This document shows positions 1 through 27,531 of a DNA stretch of 64,000 nt, one piece after another. Origin of the DNA: Halisarca cf. caerulea (taxonomy: Eukaryota; Porifera; Demospongiae; Chondrillida; Halisarcidae); NCBI GenBank assembly GCA_963170055.1, contig CAUJGJ010000087.1, positions 1,269,101 to 1,333,100 on the forward strand. The letters run 5' to 3'. The notes under the pieces are model-generated. The model had not been told where the DNA came from. It did no database searches and saw nothing but the letters and a program-made list of their open reading frames with translations. The position numbers and the translations under genes are program-made. Every line of letters begins with the position of its first letter. Position 1 is the first letter of the stretch.

Positions 1-9
1 GTGTGTTTA

Positions 10-73
<64 letters not shown>

Positions 74-98
74 GTGTGCATGCGCGTGTGTTTGTGTG

Positions 99-150
<52 letters not shown>

Positions 151-180
151 CGTGTGGGTGGGTGGGTGGGTGAGTGCACA

Positions 181-254
<74 letters not shown>

Positions 255-257
255 CAC
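1..257. repeat. (TG)n microsatellite
   Basis: Almost pure TG dinucleotide tract with a few interruptions, including a GGGT-rich patch near 163-172. It produces open reading frames of alternating Cys-Val or His-Thr on both strands, which are artefacts. The window starts inside the tract, so its true length is unknown. Confidence 0.97.
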
Positions 258-496
258 GCATGCGCACGTGTATGCATGTGAGTGTGTGGATATGTTGTTT
301 GGTCACAGTATAGGACAGTGTTATTTGGCATTGGCAGATCTTGGATTACATGAGTGAAACATATTGTAAGCTACACGTCAAACATACAATGGTAAACCCG
401 GCCGAGAATATCATGTGTACAAACATGCATATAAGCCGGTGAGTTGTGAACGAGGTGAGGTACATATAAACATGGACATGTTGAAGTGAATCAACA

Positions 497-870
497 GTAC
501 ACATCTACATACATGTACATGTGTGTCATGGTGCGGGCGAGAAAGTAGGGCAAGGTGGATCAAAGAGTACTATGGGCTTACATCAATGATGTAGCCCAGT
601 TACTCTGATGTAGTCCAGGTCAAGGGTCTTGTCAATCTCCTGCCCGGCTAAAACCCATATTCATGCCTCATTAATAAATATTGGTTAATTGTCCCAATTA
701 GCATTGTTTTTCTTCACCATGACACATAATAGTTGTATCTTGTCTTGGTGTGCTACAGCAGCACAAAGTGCAAATTGATTGACCCTTGACTGCACCCATT
801 GTCAATCAATTAGCATTTTATAGCTGCTGTAGCTCACCAAGGCAGGATACAACTACTACATGCTACACTC
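497..870. repeat. dispersed non-autonomous repeat (copy 1)
   Basis: This stretch aligns by eye with 41,711-42,060. Both contain a gtgtcatggtgcggg motif, then gatcaaagagtac, a 'catcaatgatgtagccc' segment, a 'gtcaagggtcttgtcaatc' segment, and finally a fold-back module. A more diverged relative lies at 14,930-15,080. It is non-coding. The family carries a short palindromic element at its 3' side (see 730-855). Confidence 0.75.
730..855. repeat. fold-back MITE, AGTTGTATC family
   Basis: Its left arm begins tagttgtatc, followed by ttggtgtgctacagcagca. The right arm is its near reverse complement and ends ggatacaacta. The same palindromic module recurs at 22,763-22,828, 41,928-42,052, 43,490-43,544, 43,808-43,868, 53,765-53,820 and 58,889-58,951, so this is a mobile or amplified family. 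No coding capacity. Confidence 0.75.
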
Positions 871-879
871 AGACCTATC

Positions 880-2300
880 GTACCTGCTAGTATGGTGGTC
901 CTCAAGCATGCTCAACTGCCATGTACTGTACGGCTTCCCCTTTGTTGGATCTCACATTTTGCCCTCCAGTGCTACCATCTTGTTCTGAGAACTCCAGAGC
1001 AGCATAGGTGATCTGGAGGTGGTGTAAAGATAAGTGCATGTGAAAAGGAAACAGTAGAATATGTATGGCATTATAAGATTAACATCATATGTGCACATAC
1101 TATTAGTACAGACTCATCCGTATACAAATTACGCCGCTCCCAAATACTCCGTAATGAGCAGAGTAATTTCTCCGCAATACAAATCAAATGGTGATTACTG
1201 TGCAAAATGGCATGTAATATACCATTACAACATACAATAAAGAATTCATTGCATGTGGGGCATGTCTATTACACTTGAATGGCTTCTGAAAGTTGGTGAT
1301 TTTGATGATAAAAAAATTCATTTCTTCTTTCTTGTGTATAACAGAAATGGCAAACAACGACATTTAGACTGTAGGTACACATTTCAGCTATGTACACATT
1401 TAACTATATTTCGCCCGAATTTTCCATCTATCGTTCAAATACTCGCCGCGTTTCCGAGGAGATGCATTTAGCAGTTATTCCTCTCAAGAAAATTGAAACT
1501 TAGGCCTACAGACACAGAATATGGACTAAACTGTCCCTAAAAATTCTACTCAATATTCTACCAATGGGGATTTTGTTTAGAATTTCACATGTACGAATAC
1601 TAGAACAAATATCGCACAGCACAATCACCCTTGCTTCTACGTCATGAAAATGTCACACACATATCACATGATCGGAGCCTTACACACACCCAATTCCAGC
1701 CCATTAACACAATAGTGGGACTTTGGACATGTCCCATATGCAATACTGTATTTGCATACAACACAAAAGAAAACTATTATACATGTACATACGTACATAC
1801 TCATTGCTACCGTTACTATGGCTATAAGTAAAGCGTACTTTGCAATAAGGTTTAACTTGCTCTGTAAAGTATTGGATGACACAAAGGTTTATCAAATAAG
1901 TATCTGACTGATACAGCAATTGACACAATTACTTGCTTTGAAAATGGCTTGTGACTGGAAATATGGTTATCATTAACTCTGAACTCAGCTGATAAATGTC
2001 ACAGCGATCCTTAAAACAGTCAATAAGTATGTGATCAAAAGAAACAATTTGTATTTGATTATTTAGCTTGCATCGGTGTGCTTGTGTGGATACTATAGCG
2101 CACACAATATCTTGCATTATGTTTGGAGCCATCTTGCTTTATATGGATCTTGAATAGTTAACAAGGCGCTTTCTATAAGTGACCTCTAGGCTTAATACTC
2201 AATGCATCACATGATGCTGGTGGTTGCTAGTATTGACGGGGCTTGCTGTAGTGTGTATAACTTTGTCATACTTTAGTGTCCAATCTATCTAATTATATAT
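880..2300. other. no gene recognised
   Basis: AT-rich intergenic-looking sequence. Several reading frames of 60-75 codons occur on both strands but overlap each other and show no recognisable motif. I see no repeat structure of note here. Confidence 0.6.
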
Positions 2301-2319
2301 TTCCATAGAGCTGAACCTG

Positions 2320-2750
2320 TCTGTTCGCAAACTCCTCCCGCAGCTCAAGTGCGATCGACGTGAAAAGCGGCACACTTTCGAGGAGCCTCATGGGGAGTGT
2401 CATGATGGGGTAGACAGAAGGCGATTCTCCCCGCCCGAGAAGAGTGCCACAAGAATTTTCTCCGTGCGGAAAAAGACGCCATGTTTTCGTAAGCGTTTAC
2501 GGAATGCGTATTCGGTATTCCGGAGACTAGATGTACTTTGCGAAGGCGCAACCCTTCGAATTCTGCTTATTGCCAGAGTTTGGAGAGGTGGAAGACTAGA
2601 CGAACGATTGTCTTGACGGCTAAGGCGCAACGCCTCCATGGCACTTAAATACACGAGCTCAGGGCGGGCGGGCAAAGGGTCGACTGAGACATATCAGCGT
2701 ATCGCATCGGCGCAAGAGCAGTGCACTGGCGACGATAGAACCCCCTCAGA
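2320..2750. other. GC-rich block of unknown origin
   Basis: This block is visibly richer in G+C and CpG than its AT-rich neighbours and is open in several frames on both strands, the longest being 2,400-2,675 on the minus strand. I do not recognise any product. It runs directly into the helicase fragment at 2,752-2,940 and may be part of the same decayed mobile element. Confidence 0.4.
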
Positions 2751-2751
2751 A

Positions 2752-2940
2752 AGTGAGCTACCTTTCCAGTTCAAAAGACTGCAGTTTCCTATTCAACCCT
2801 GTTTTGCAATAGCAGTCAGTAAAGCACAAGGGCAAACACTGCAAGAAGTAGGCATTGACTTGGGCACTCCATGTTTTTGCCATGCGATGCTGTATGCTGT
2901 GCAGCCAAGCAGTGGATCATGTAACTCGATCAGTAGTGAT
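2752..2940 (+). pseudogene. PIF1-like (Helitron-type) helicase C-terminal fragment
   Basis: The translated stretch reads LPFQFKRLQFPIQPCFAIAV followed by SKAQGQTLQEVGIDLG and then CFCHAMLYA. This is the late helicase motif region of the PIF1 family, in which an LQFPxxxxFA(I/M)xxxKxQGQTL block precedes (F)xHGQLYVALSR. Known family role: ATP-dependent 5'-3' DNA helicase; such fragments usually come from Helitron rolling-circle transposons. No Walker A motif or Rep nuclease is present nearby and the final motif is degraded (MLYAVQPSSG instead of a VALSR-type ending), so this is a truncated relic. Its reading frame continues upstream to 2,638 without similarity. Confidence 0.75.
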
Positions 2941-3011
2941 GCATGCACCAGGCAGAATTACTAGGTGTGCACAAATAAGTGCAGAACCTTGCGATCGAGC
3001 CTATAGATAAT

Positions 3012-3036
3012 ACGCACACACACACATGCACACACA

Positions 3037-3113
<77 letters not shown>

Positions 3114-3116
3114 ACA

Positions 3117-3158
<42 letters not shown>

Positions 3159-3171
3159 TAATATACACACA
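3012..3171. repeat. (CA)n microsatellite
   Basis: Nearly pure CA tract with scattered T or G interruptions. It gives artefactual Thr-His and Cys-Val open frames. Confidence 0.97.
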
Positions 3172-3239
3172 CACCTACCAGGCTTCTATTTAGCGAGGGA
3201 GGGGGGGGGAGCTTCCACCCCAAAATTTTCATCCTAGGT

Positions 3240-3353
3240 AGAACCCCCCCCCCCCCACACACACACACAACACACACACATGCACACACACATGCACACA
3301 CACACACACCACACACAAACACACACACACACAGACACACACACACACACACA
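3240..3353. repeat. poly-C plus interrupted (CA)n tract
   Basis: A run of about 14 C residues is followed by interrupted CA repeats. Similar homopolymer C or G runs occur at 9,072-9,087, 16,201-16,220 and 16,554-16,565. Confidence 0.9.
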
Positions 3354-3870
3354 GCAGGGTTCTATCCAGTGGGGGGACAGGGGGAAAGCTTCAACATGCA
3401 TGTACACCAGACTCTCCAGCTTCCACCCCCTAAAAAATTCCAACCACAAATTGCTTTCACTGAAAGGTATTCTCTATCTGCGCCCCAACACAAGCATTGA
3501 CACGCCTTGCTCCCGAATGCTTTGACAAATGAGCATTTCATTAAAGAAAAAAAACAGAAATAGGACAAAATCGCCAAATTGTACAGCCACACAGGCCAAA
3601 CGAGAGATCAGGTCCCTGCACAGCAGAAGTAATCAACCTCGCTTCACTTGGTAACTAGAAATATTGTCTACAAAGAAGTTTGCACTAATCATTTAAAATT
3701 TGTATTTTCATTTCTCATATTATAATACATGAACTACTCCTGCAACCGTATAGTACACAATTGGCATTCATGGAAACATAGTAATTATGTTCACAGTCAT
3801 TCCTCATGCAATTCAACAATACACACAATGCAATAATGCACATGATACGACAATGCATACGTCGTGATGT

Positions 3871-3905
3871 AGCAGGTGAGCCCGCCAAAGGCGGGCTCAC
3901 CTGCT
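3871..3905. repeat. perfect hairpin, 16-bp GC-rich arms
   Basis: The left arm AGCAGGTGAGCCCGCC (3,871-3,886) and its exact reverse complement (3,890-3,905) are separated by a 3-nt AAA loop. It lies about 65 bp downstream, in gene direction, of the last exon I can place for the minus-strand FN3 gene. It could be a tiny fold-back element or an RNA hairpin in an intron or 3' region. Confidence 0.85.
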
Positions 3906-3971
3906 TGTTGTATATATGTATAAATATATGTATTCAATATGCTTAATAAAAACGAGCAGCTATGCACATAC

Positions 3972-20212
<16,241 letters not shown>

Positions 20213-20424
20213 CTAAATTGAATAATACAACAAGAAATCAACCGGTGGACATGCTACATGCAGCTACGCAAATATTAAAATTACTGACTGATATTTCCAA
20301 CTCTGTTTTAAATCACTCAAATTCCAGCACAGAAAGTCAATATAAACACATTTGCTTGTTGAAGTACTTAGGGGTAAACATACATACATACTAAATTGCG
20401 AAAGTACTTAAATGGATAAACAAA

Positions 20425-20480
20425 CAAGTAATTCGGGTAAAAAACCTGTGGGGCTGCCGCCCCTCATCCCAAAATACTTG
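20425..20480. repeat. 56-bp conserved mini-element, copy 1
   Basis: Starts CAAGTAATTCGGGTAAAAAA and ends CCCAAAATACTTG, so its ends are inverted repeats. The core is GGGGCTGCCGCCCCTC. An inverted copy of the same 56-bp length lies at 25,738-25,793 with only a handful of differences. Confidence 0.8.
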
Positions 20481-20511
20481 TGAATATGCTGTAGCGGTTG
20501 ACGGAAAGGAG

Positions 20512-20661
<150 letters not shown>

Positions 20662-20983
20662 CTACACTTCCGCAATTCGTAATGAAACTAATATAGGCTA
20701 AAAAGATTATTGGCAAACTCAAAATAAGCATTTATACGTACATACGTACATACGTATGTACGTAAGTAAATATGTCGTATGAAAGGATGTACGTACATTC
20801 GTATGTAATGCAGTTGTGATTCTTAAATCTGGCCCTTGATAATCCAGAACTCTTGCTATTCAGCAGTACAAATGCACGCCCAATGTATATAGTGCATTGT
20901 GGAAAGATTTGCTAATCCAGCACTCTCATTAATCCAGTACTGTTTAGAGCAATGAATTTGGCCTGATTAAAAATGATCAAACA

Positions 20984-21378
20984 TACGGTACTTTTCACAA
21001 AAAACTGGACGACGAACGGCGGTCAAACGGGCGGTCAATCAACGGACGTACACCGTACACTCGCCGGACGTACGCCGTACAGACGATAGGCCAATAACAA
21101 TTACGTCATTAATTGCGCACTGATATTCGTTCGCTGGAATCGTTTTTCCGAGCAAGAATGGCTTATTTTAGGAACGTAAAGTAACGAATTTCGTTTCAAG
21201 GTACGGAGGGAAAAGCCATAAACCAATTGCGAAAGTGTCAGCTAGAGAAAAAAAAACACATAGGCACAAACAACACCCGTATGTATGCCATACGTACAAC
21301 GGTCAATGCCCGGTCGGTCACCGTACGTACACAGTTTGACCGCCGTTCGTCGTCCAGTTTTTTGTGAAAAGTACCGTA
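20984..21378. repeat. 395-bp MITE with perfect 45-bp inverted repeats
   Basis: Left repeat 20,984-21,028 begins TACGGTACTTTTCAC and ends GGCGGTCAAAC. The right repeat 21,334-21,378 is its exact reverse complement. The interior is rich in CGGTCA and GTACGCCG motifs and has no transposase. Perfect ends suggest recent activity. Confidence 0.9.
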
Positions 21379-21714
21379 GACACTGACTATATGGACCAGT
21401 ATTAGCATATGAAAGAAAGCACTCTTGCAGTCTCTCTGAAATTCCACCACCCTAGTGCACTGCCAATTTTGCCTTTCTATGGGAATTAAACAGAACTTAA
21501 TAAAACTGTTGGTCCCACCAAAAATATAGAAGTGCTTGGAGGATAATTATTCTAAAAGTGGATGTCGAAATTTTGGAAAGAGCTCTAGAAGTCTTGCTTC
21601 AGTAATGACAGGTGCACCTGTCATTTTGAACAGCACACGTACATACTTGATCAACTTGAGGCATCAGAAATCGACAAAGAAAGACAAAACGAGTGCAAAA
21701 TGTGTGATATAGAC

Positions 21715-22020
21715 TAGCTAGACAGGCAAATGGCTAGGTATATACGTACATGGGGATAGAGTGGTATAGAGCTAGACAGAGGTAGGTTGGACTGGGGACA
21801 AAGTGCAAATACTACACCCTGTATTAGGACTACAGAATGTGGGAATTTGTACAATATACCCAGTCTAACCTCCCCCTGTTCAGCTCTGTTCCCATTTAGC
21901 CTCACGTACATGTACGTATGTACATGTGCCTATAGCCATGTGTCCACCTACGTAGCTACATGTATGCCTAACCTTATGTTTACATTGCTTTATATGCATG
22001 TCTAGCCTTATGCTTGTCGA
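21715..22020. repeat. CTAGA-rich fold-back family, copy 3
   Basis: Shares gagctagacagaggtaggttgg and the caaagtgcaaatact core with the copies at 17,880 and 18,410. The right arm (cccagtctaacctcc ... gttcagctctgtt) mirrors the left. Confidence 0.6.
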
Positions 22021-23510
22021 GCCCTCTGCTAACAAAAACAGAAATTAAGTTACAAACTCATGTGGCCTGCCACCCCACACACTCAAAACACTGGCAAAGC
22101 ATTGAATTTAAAGGTAATGCTACAACTGAGCATTCATTGAACACCAATGTTTTGTAACAATTCCTAACACATTCATGTAAAAATTCATACTGCTCTATTA
22201 CTACCATACAAATTCTTTTCACTTATTTTTTCAGTCATTTATAGCTTTATGGGAAAGTTAATCAGAAAATAATATAAAAAGTACATGTACACAGGGATTT
22301 CTATCAGAAAGGTGCTGCAATACGATCAATCATAGTTGCAACCATTGTATATTCAGAATCTGTAATTCTATAATCATGCAAATACTTGTCTGCTGGTAAC
22401 TTTGTAAAGAAATACGTAGTATAAACAAGCATAGCCATAGAAAAGTGCAAAAATCTCAAAAAGGTCTAATTCTATTAAAATTTGATCTTAACTGGCAACT
22501 GTCACACGTACCACGAGACAAGGAGGTACAACTATACCAAGTCAAGCTTAACAGTATTTAGTTAGGAATTAAGTATTTCCTAGCTAATACAACAAAGGAT
22601 TCCTTTAACTTATTTTATAAATTAGCCATGAACATTGAATAGATAAGCATGACATGGGTGTACGTACATATGTATGTATACATCAAAGTGTGCAAATAAA
22701 CTTAAGATGATCACATGATATCCTACTTTCTTGATCTGTGAGAACCATGAAATTTATGTAATAGTTGTATCACCTCTAGGTGTCGTACAGCAGCATATGT
22801 ACTATGGAGGATACAATAACTTATTGCTTAAAGAGACAGCAACATGAAGGTTCTTATCATAGGTAATTATAAAGTACAGGTATTCGTATGTATCTATGCA
22901 TTAACAACCACACAGTTTGGAACACCAAGGAAGATTTATCCATGGTTATACCATACAGACCCGTAGGAAGCTTCCAAGAACTGGTCTGGCCATATAATTA
23001 TCACTGGCAACATCATAAAATAAAACTTACTGATGTTTCGGAATGTATGTATGTTACGTATAAGAAGCAAAAGTCAATAATGCAAAATTCTTAACCAGAG
23101 GTAATCTATGGTTAACTAAGTCATGAAAAGCTCCGAGATTGTCATCCTAGTGACATGTGGTCTCATACAATCTTAGCCACTTCACAGTGTAGCTTGCTAT
23201 AGTACACAACCCTAGTCCTAGCAAGCCTCTTCATGCATAATTCATTCATATCCAGGTCGCATGCAACATTAACAATTATTAACTAGAGAATGATTATTCA
23301 AAACGGTTGCCGTTCTTTAGTTTAAACAGCTATAGTGCTAGCACTAACACTTTGCTGCAAAACTTTCAAATTAAAGTTTATTTTGTGCCATTAAAGGTCA
23401 AATTCACTAGAAAGAGCAATAGTATAGTGAGTGATCATTTTGCCATATCTGCTGGTTTTTCACCAATAATGCCTTGGTTTCAAAGTCCTAGGGCTTGAGG
23501 TTGGTCAAGA
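22021..23510. other. no gene recognised; one small fold-back
   Basis: AT-rich. The AGTTGTATC fold-back family has a short copy at 22,763-22,828. Reading frames at 22,888-23,094 and 23,307-23,498 lack motifs. Confidence 0.5.
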
Positions 23511-23512
23511 AA

Positions 23513-23536
23513 CCAGTAGGGCCATGGCCCTACTGG
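23513..23536. repeat. 24-bp perfect palindrome
   Basis: CCAGTAGGGCCA is followed at once by its reverse complement TGGCCCTACTGG, with no loop. It sits in a locally GC-rich patch of GGCCCT-type repeats (to about 23,560). Confidence 0.85.
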
Positions 23537-23786
23537 CCCTGGTGGCTCCTACGGGCCTGCCATAGATACTAGAAGACAGGGATTTGAAACATCACGTAGG
23601 CAGATGCATAAATTATGCACACCCACAAGACCCTGTGACCACAGGCTGGTCGACTGTCGAAGAAGAAATGCATACTCGAAGACATAAATACAAAGCACTA
23701 CAGCATATAAAGCGTTTCGAAATCAGCCAATGTTAAGCTTGTGAGAACAATACCAAGTACAGGTGTTTCCACAACCTAAACAAATA

Positions 23787-24780
23787 CAGTGGCGCTCAAA
23801 AGAAAGTTGCCACTTGCATAATGTAATAAAATGGCGCCGCGAGTCTAGTGTTGTTGGTGCGGTAGAAAAGTGGCTTAACGACTTTAAATATGCTCGAAAA
23901 TGAATCAAGTTACAGTAATACTATTTAAAAGATCGAAGTATTCGCGAAGAAAGACTAAAAATGAAAGATTGGCGAAGCTTAATCTCGAAAATCGGTTGCG
24001 TACAATATTGTATAGATTCGAGTAGTGTTTAAGTTTTCAGCGTCAGATTACTGTTTAACTTCATGGCAGAGGTTCATCTAGGCTGAAAATCATGTCGATG
24101 TCCCAGACTACTAGGATCGTTTAAGACCATCCAAAATTAGAGTGTCCTTGCAACCTTGCAGCCGAACAAAGACACTTTGCAGATATAGGTGGATAGAGAA
24201 CCTTTTTGTCTTTCCTATTGGAGCTCCAAGCGTCCATAGAACCTGTTGCAGGATCCAGTTTCAGTTTCAACAGTTACTTATCTTTGTGCTATGCTGGAAT
24301 ATATAGATGCATTGTTCGGGAAACACCGCCTTTTCTCAGTAGAGCAAACGAAAGACGACAATCGCATTCGTCATTTAGCGATAGTTTTTGAAGCTTAAAG
24401 AATGTAGAAATAATAAGCCACTGAACAGTTGTAAGACGCAATAGACTGAATTCTGATATTGAAGATGGTACAAACCAACTTCGGTACAAATTTGGAATAT
24501 CTTCACCAATGATTAGCACGATTTTTTTTCGTGAAAAGAAAGTACTGAGGTATTTAGGCTTGAAAGCACGCCGCTTTCCAGAATCAAAGCTGTGATTCTC
24601 AAAAAAGGCACACATACACAATACTAACTCAAAATTTGTGTTACTATGTGTTTCCTTGGTTTACCTACTCAAAATAGTTCTGCATCAGCCCCTTTCCCAG
24701 TATTTCCAGCTATTTCGATCCATAATATATCGCGCCACGGCCATTTTGTTGCAGTGGCAACTTTCTTTTGAGCGCCACTG
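23787..24780. mobile_element. Tc1/mariner-like non-autonomous element
   Basis: Ends are inverted repeats of about 28 bp (CAGTGGCGCTCAAAAGAAAG and reverse), each flanked by TA at 23,785-23,786 and 24,781-24,782. Just inside both ends is an AAAATGGCGCC-like or ccattttgttg sequence. It resembles the element at 5,590-6,912 in its ends. The interior 994 bp has only a 110-codon minus-strand frame with no transposase motif. Confidence 0.8.
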
Positions 24781-24782
24781 TA

Positions 24783-25730
24783 TACATAGCTTAGCTGTCA
24801 ATACAGCGAAATACTAGTGAAAGTGTACAATTAATTTTACTCAGTAAAGTTACTCAGTCAGTGATTGACATGGATTGACAAACATAGTTCAAAATGAAGC
24901 TCTCATCAATTTGCAGAGCAAGATATCGAGCTTTTTCTCTTAAAATCCACCTGGACGCATAAATACAGTATAGACCAAAAAAAGTTTTTATTACGTATGC
25001 ATATCTTACGCCGTGATCCCGAAACTGTGCGTCGTGATCATGGGATGTCAGGACTTGTGATCCCGTTGTTGTACACCACAAGAGACTGCACTGAAATCCA
25101 TTAAACTTTACTTTGATATCAAAGTGATTCCACATGATACAAAAATGATAAGAGAACAATCGCGCATTACACCATTTCTCCTGAGATCATGGTCAATTTG
25201 AAATTTACAAACAATAACGTAACAATATAAACCATTGCTAAGAAGTGCTCTTCTTGAACATGTATGCCCTATGCTTGGGATCATCATTTCATGGATCACG
25301 GCAAAACAGGCAAAGAGCGAGCAGCCATGTTATTTTCAGAATATTTATGGTTATTGTTGCACATTAGTCTATCTACAGAAGAGAGTAAACTAGCTTGCCC
25401 TGCTTGTTTATATGGAATACGATTGTCAATCCCTTTGCATAGTAACTACTGATTCACTGCTTATTCTAATCGGAAGAGAGAAATTTTTTTCCAAAGCTGG
25501 AAAGCGTCCTTGGTAAGATTATCTGCAGTGCTCACTTTACATCAACTATTTTTAGGGGCTACCGCAGGGTTTCAGTCACAGTTGCATCCGTCAGAGTAAA
25601 ACCGTGGCCGAAACTGCCAAAATGCAGCAAATTTTCTTCAAAAATGTAACAAAGGAGAAAATTACAAAACTGAAGGATAAAACACCTTCGTAAACCTGAT
25701 ACCATTGTTGCAGAGATAAACTAATACAAC
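24783..25730. other. no gene recognised
   Basis: AT-rich sequence. The 101-codon minus-strand frame at 24,854-25,159 contains no motif I know and no good splice context. Confidence 0.5.
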
Positions 25731-25737
25731 ATATTTG

Positions 25738-25793
25738 CAAGTAATTTGGGACGAGGGGTGGCAGCCCCACCGGTTTTTTACCCCAATTACTTG
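25738..25793. repeat. 56-bp conserved mini-element, copy 2 (inverted)
   Basis: The reverse complement begins CAAGTAATTGGGGTAAAAAA and ends CCCAAATTACTTG, with core GGGGCTGCCACCCCTC. It is exactly the same length as copy 1 at 20,425-20,480. Confidence 0.8.
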
Positions 25794-25889
25794 TTTGGTC
25801 TATACCGTAGTTGGCTAAATGAAGGAACCCATTGCATGAACGTACCACACTATCGCAACATCCATAGGAATAATACGTATACCTTATTA

Positions 25890-26300
25890 GTTAAGGTTAC
25901 AAATGTTAGCGGGTACTAATTTTAGCATTTTTCAGTGGCCAATATTTAGCTGGTATTTATTATAGTGATTTAATAGCATTCTTGTACCAAATCTGTAGTT
26001 AGCGATTCTGGAATTGTTACCATAACCAATGCTGGGTACCAAATCCTTTGCCATTGTTTTTCTAAATCACCATTTCCAATCTTTATTTACAGTATACTAT
26101 ACTGTTGCAATAGAAAGCTGCAATAAAAAGCTGCAGAAACAAAACAATGAGATCACAAAATTAAAGGTTTGAAGAATCAATGATGTCAGTGTACAGCTTG
26201 AAGAAATGTTATTCCTTTTCGGTGAATTTCAATCGAAAATATGTTATAATCAAATGATTCTTTCAATCCTTAGATGTAATTGGTTCACTGGTTGCTTTTT
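25890..26300 (+). repeat. partial copy of the CCTTAAGG element
   Basis: It follows 27,693-28,100 closely: TTAAGGTTACAAATGTTAGC, ggtggccaatattt-like sequence, 'ttgtaccaaatctgtagtta', then 'ctgcagaaac' and 'tacagcttgaagaaat'. Only the left part is present. The same copy might be a fragment or have a right end that has decayed beyond recognition. Confidence 0.75.
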
Positions 26301-26828
26301 TGCAAGTTTTTGCTGATCTTGTGAGATTTGGATGAAGGAGACGTTCTTTTGCTATCAGAAACGGAATGGCAGGCTAAAGAATAGCTGTAGCATATAGAGT
26401 AGCAACGGAAAGAGCATCACCACGAGGCTTATAACGCAGATCAAGAACATACTAAGATACGTACTTTGATACGTCGAAACTGTTACTTAGAATGTTCTAA
26501 TTTTACACTTGAGAGGTAGTCAGCCTATTACATATTGTTCTATGTAGTGTTGAACCTCTCTAATATGTAACTAGGCAAAGATGTTCATATACGTAACTTA
26601 CTGTTAAGTACGCATGAATGTACCAAAAAGGATAAGTACAGTATTCATAAATCGCAGGTCTGAGACCCATGGTAAGTACACTAAATAGAAGGATAGCCCA
26701 CGGCTGTTTGATTACTCCCTATAGGGGTAGTGGAAGGTATGACAGGGGCGCCGGAACCGGTCCGGCAGGTCCGGCACTTGCCGGACCAATATTTTTTCAT
26801 GTATATACATGTATAGAGTGTCTATGGT

Positions 26829-27531
26829 ATGATCTTGCAGCCTACTAATATGGCTTCCTTATTTGAAATAGTGACGTCACAGCCACTGTCCAGTGTATCA
26901 GCTTTTGGGCGCGATATGGCTAAAGTAATCCCAGCTAAGTTCCATCCACCCAAAAGTTTCAAGTTTCCTTTCGCGTTCTTTTGGATCCAAGGGAGAGAAA
27001 CGGTCATTTCGAGCTGAATGGTGCTCTCAATACGATTGGCTTCACTACGATAGTGTTGCCGATGCTGTTCTTTGCCATGTTTGTCTCACGGCAGAGTTCG
27101 AGAAACTCTTTCTGGCCAGCACAAAGCGTGATCCTGCTTTTATAAGTAAGGTTATACCAATTTGAAGGATGCAACCACCGCCTTTAAGACGCATTTGACT
27201 AGCTGGTGTCACAAGGAAGCAGTCGAAGCAAAGATTCTTCCAACGCAAACGGGTGATGTGGCCGAAAGTGAGGTACGTATGTTGCCTTGCTCGCCTGATC
27301 CTAGTCATGCCAGCTACCAATGCTGTCAGTGAGCGTAGCTTTTCAGCAATGAGGACATTGAAGACGTATTTGCGAAGTAACATGAGTCAGAAGAGGCTGA
27401 ATCACATCATGTTGCTCAACATCAACCGTGAGAGGGTGGACGATTTGGACATGAACATCATTGCCGACCAGTTTGTTCAAGGAAGTGAACATCGTCTTCG
27501 CCAGTTTGGCAGGTTTTCGGCAAACACTTGA
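26829..27531 (+). pseudogene. internally deleted hAT transposase (TTF zinc finger + hATC)
   Basis: The 5' part encodes HPPKSFKFPF, then across frameshifts WLHYD...DAVLCHVC, LASTKRDPAF and CHKEAVEAK. That is the TTF-type (BED-like) DNA-binding zinc finger of ZMYM/hAT transposases. The 3' part (27,253-27,531) encodes PATNAVSERSFSAMRTLKTY, then MSQKRLNHIMLLN and FVQGSEHRLRQFG. That is the C-terminal hATC dimerisation domain. The catalytic RNase-H-like middle is missing and the two ends are nearly adjacent, so the element is an internal-deletion derivative. It also has at least two frameshifts. Confidence 0.85.

Noticed and set aside
1..357. Open frames of Cys-Val or His-Thr repeats
   Set aside because: Direct translation of the TG/CA microsatellite in all frames; the same applies at 2,930-3,352, 5,086-5,490, 34,134-34,482 and 57,211-57,963.
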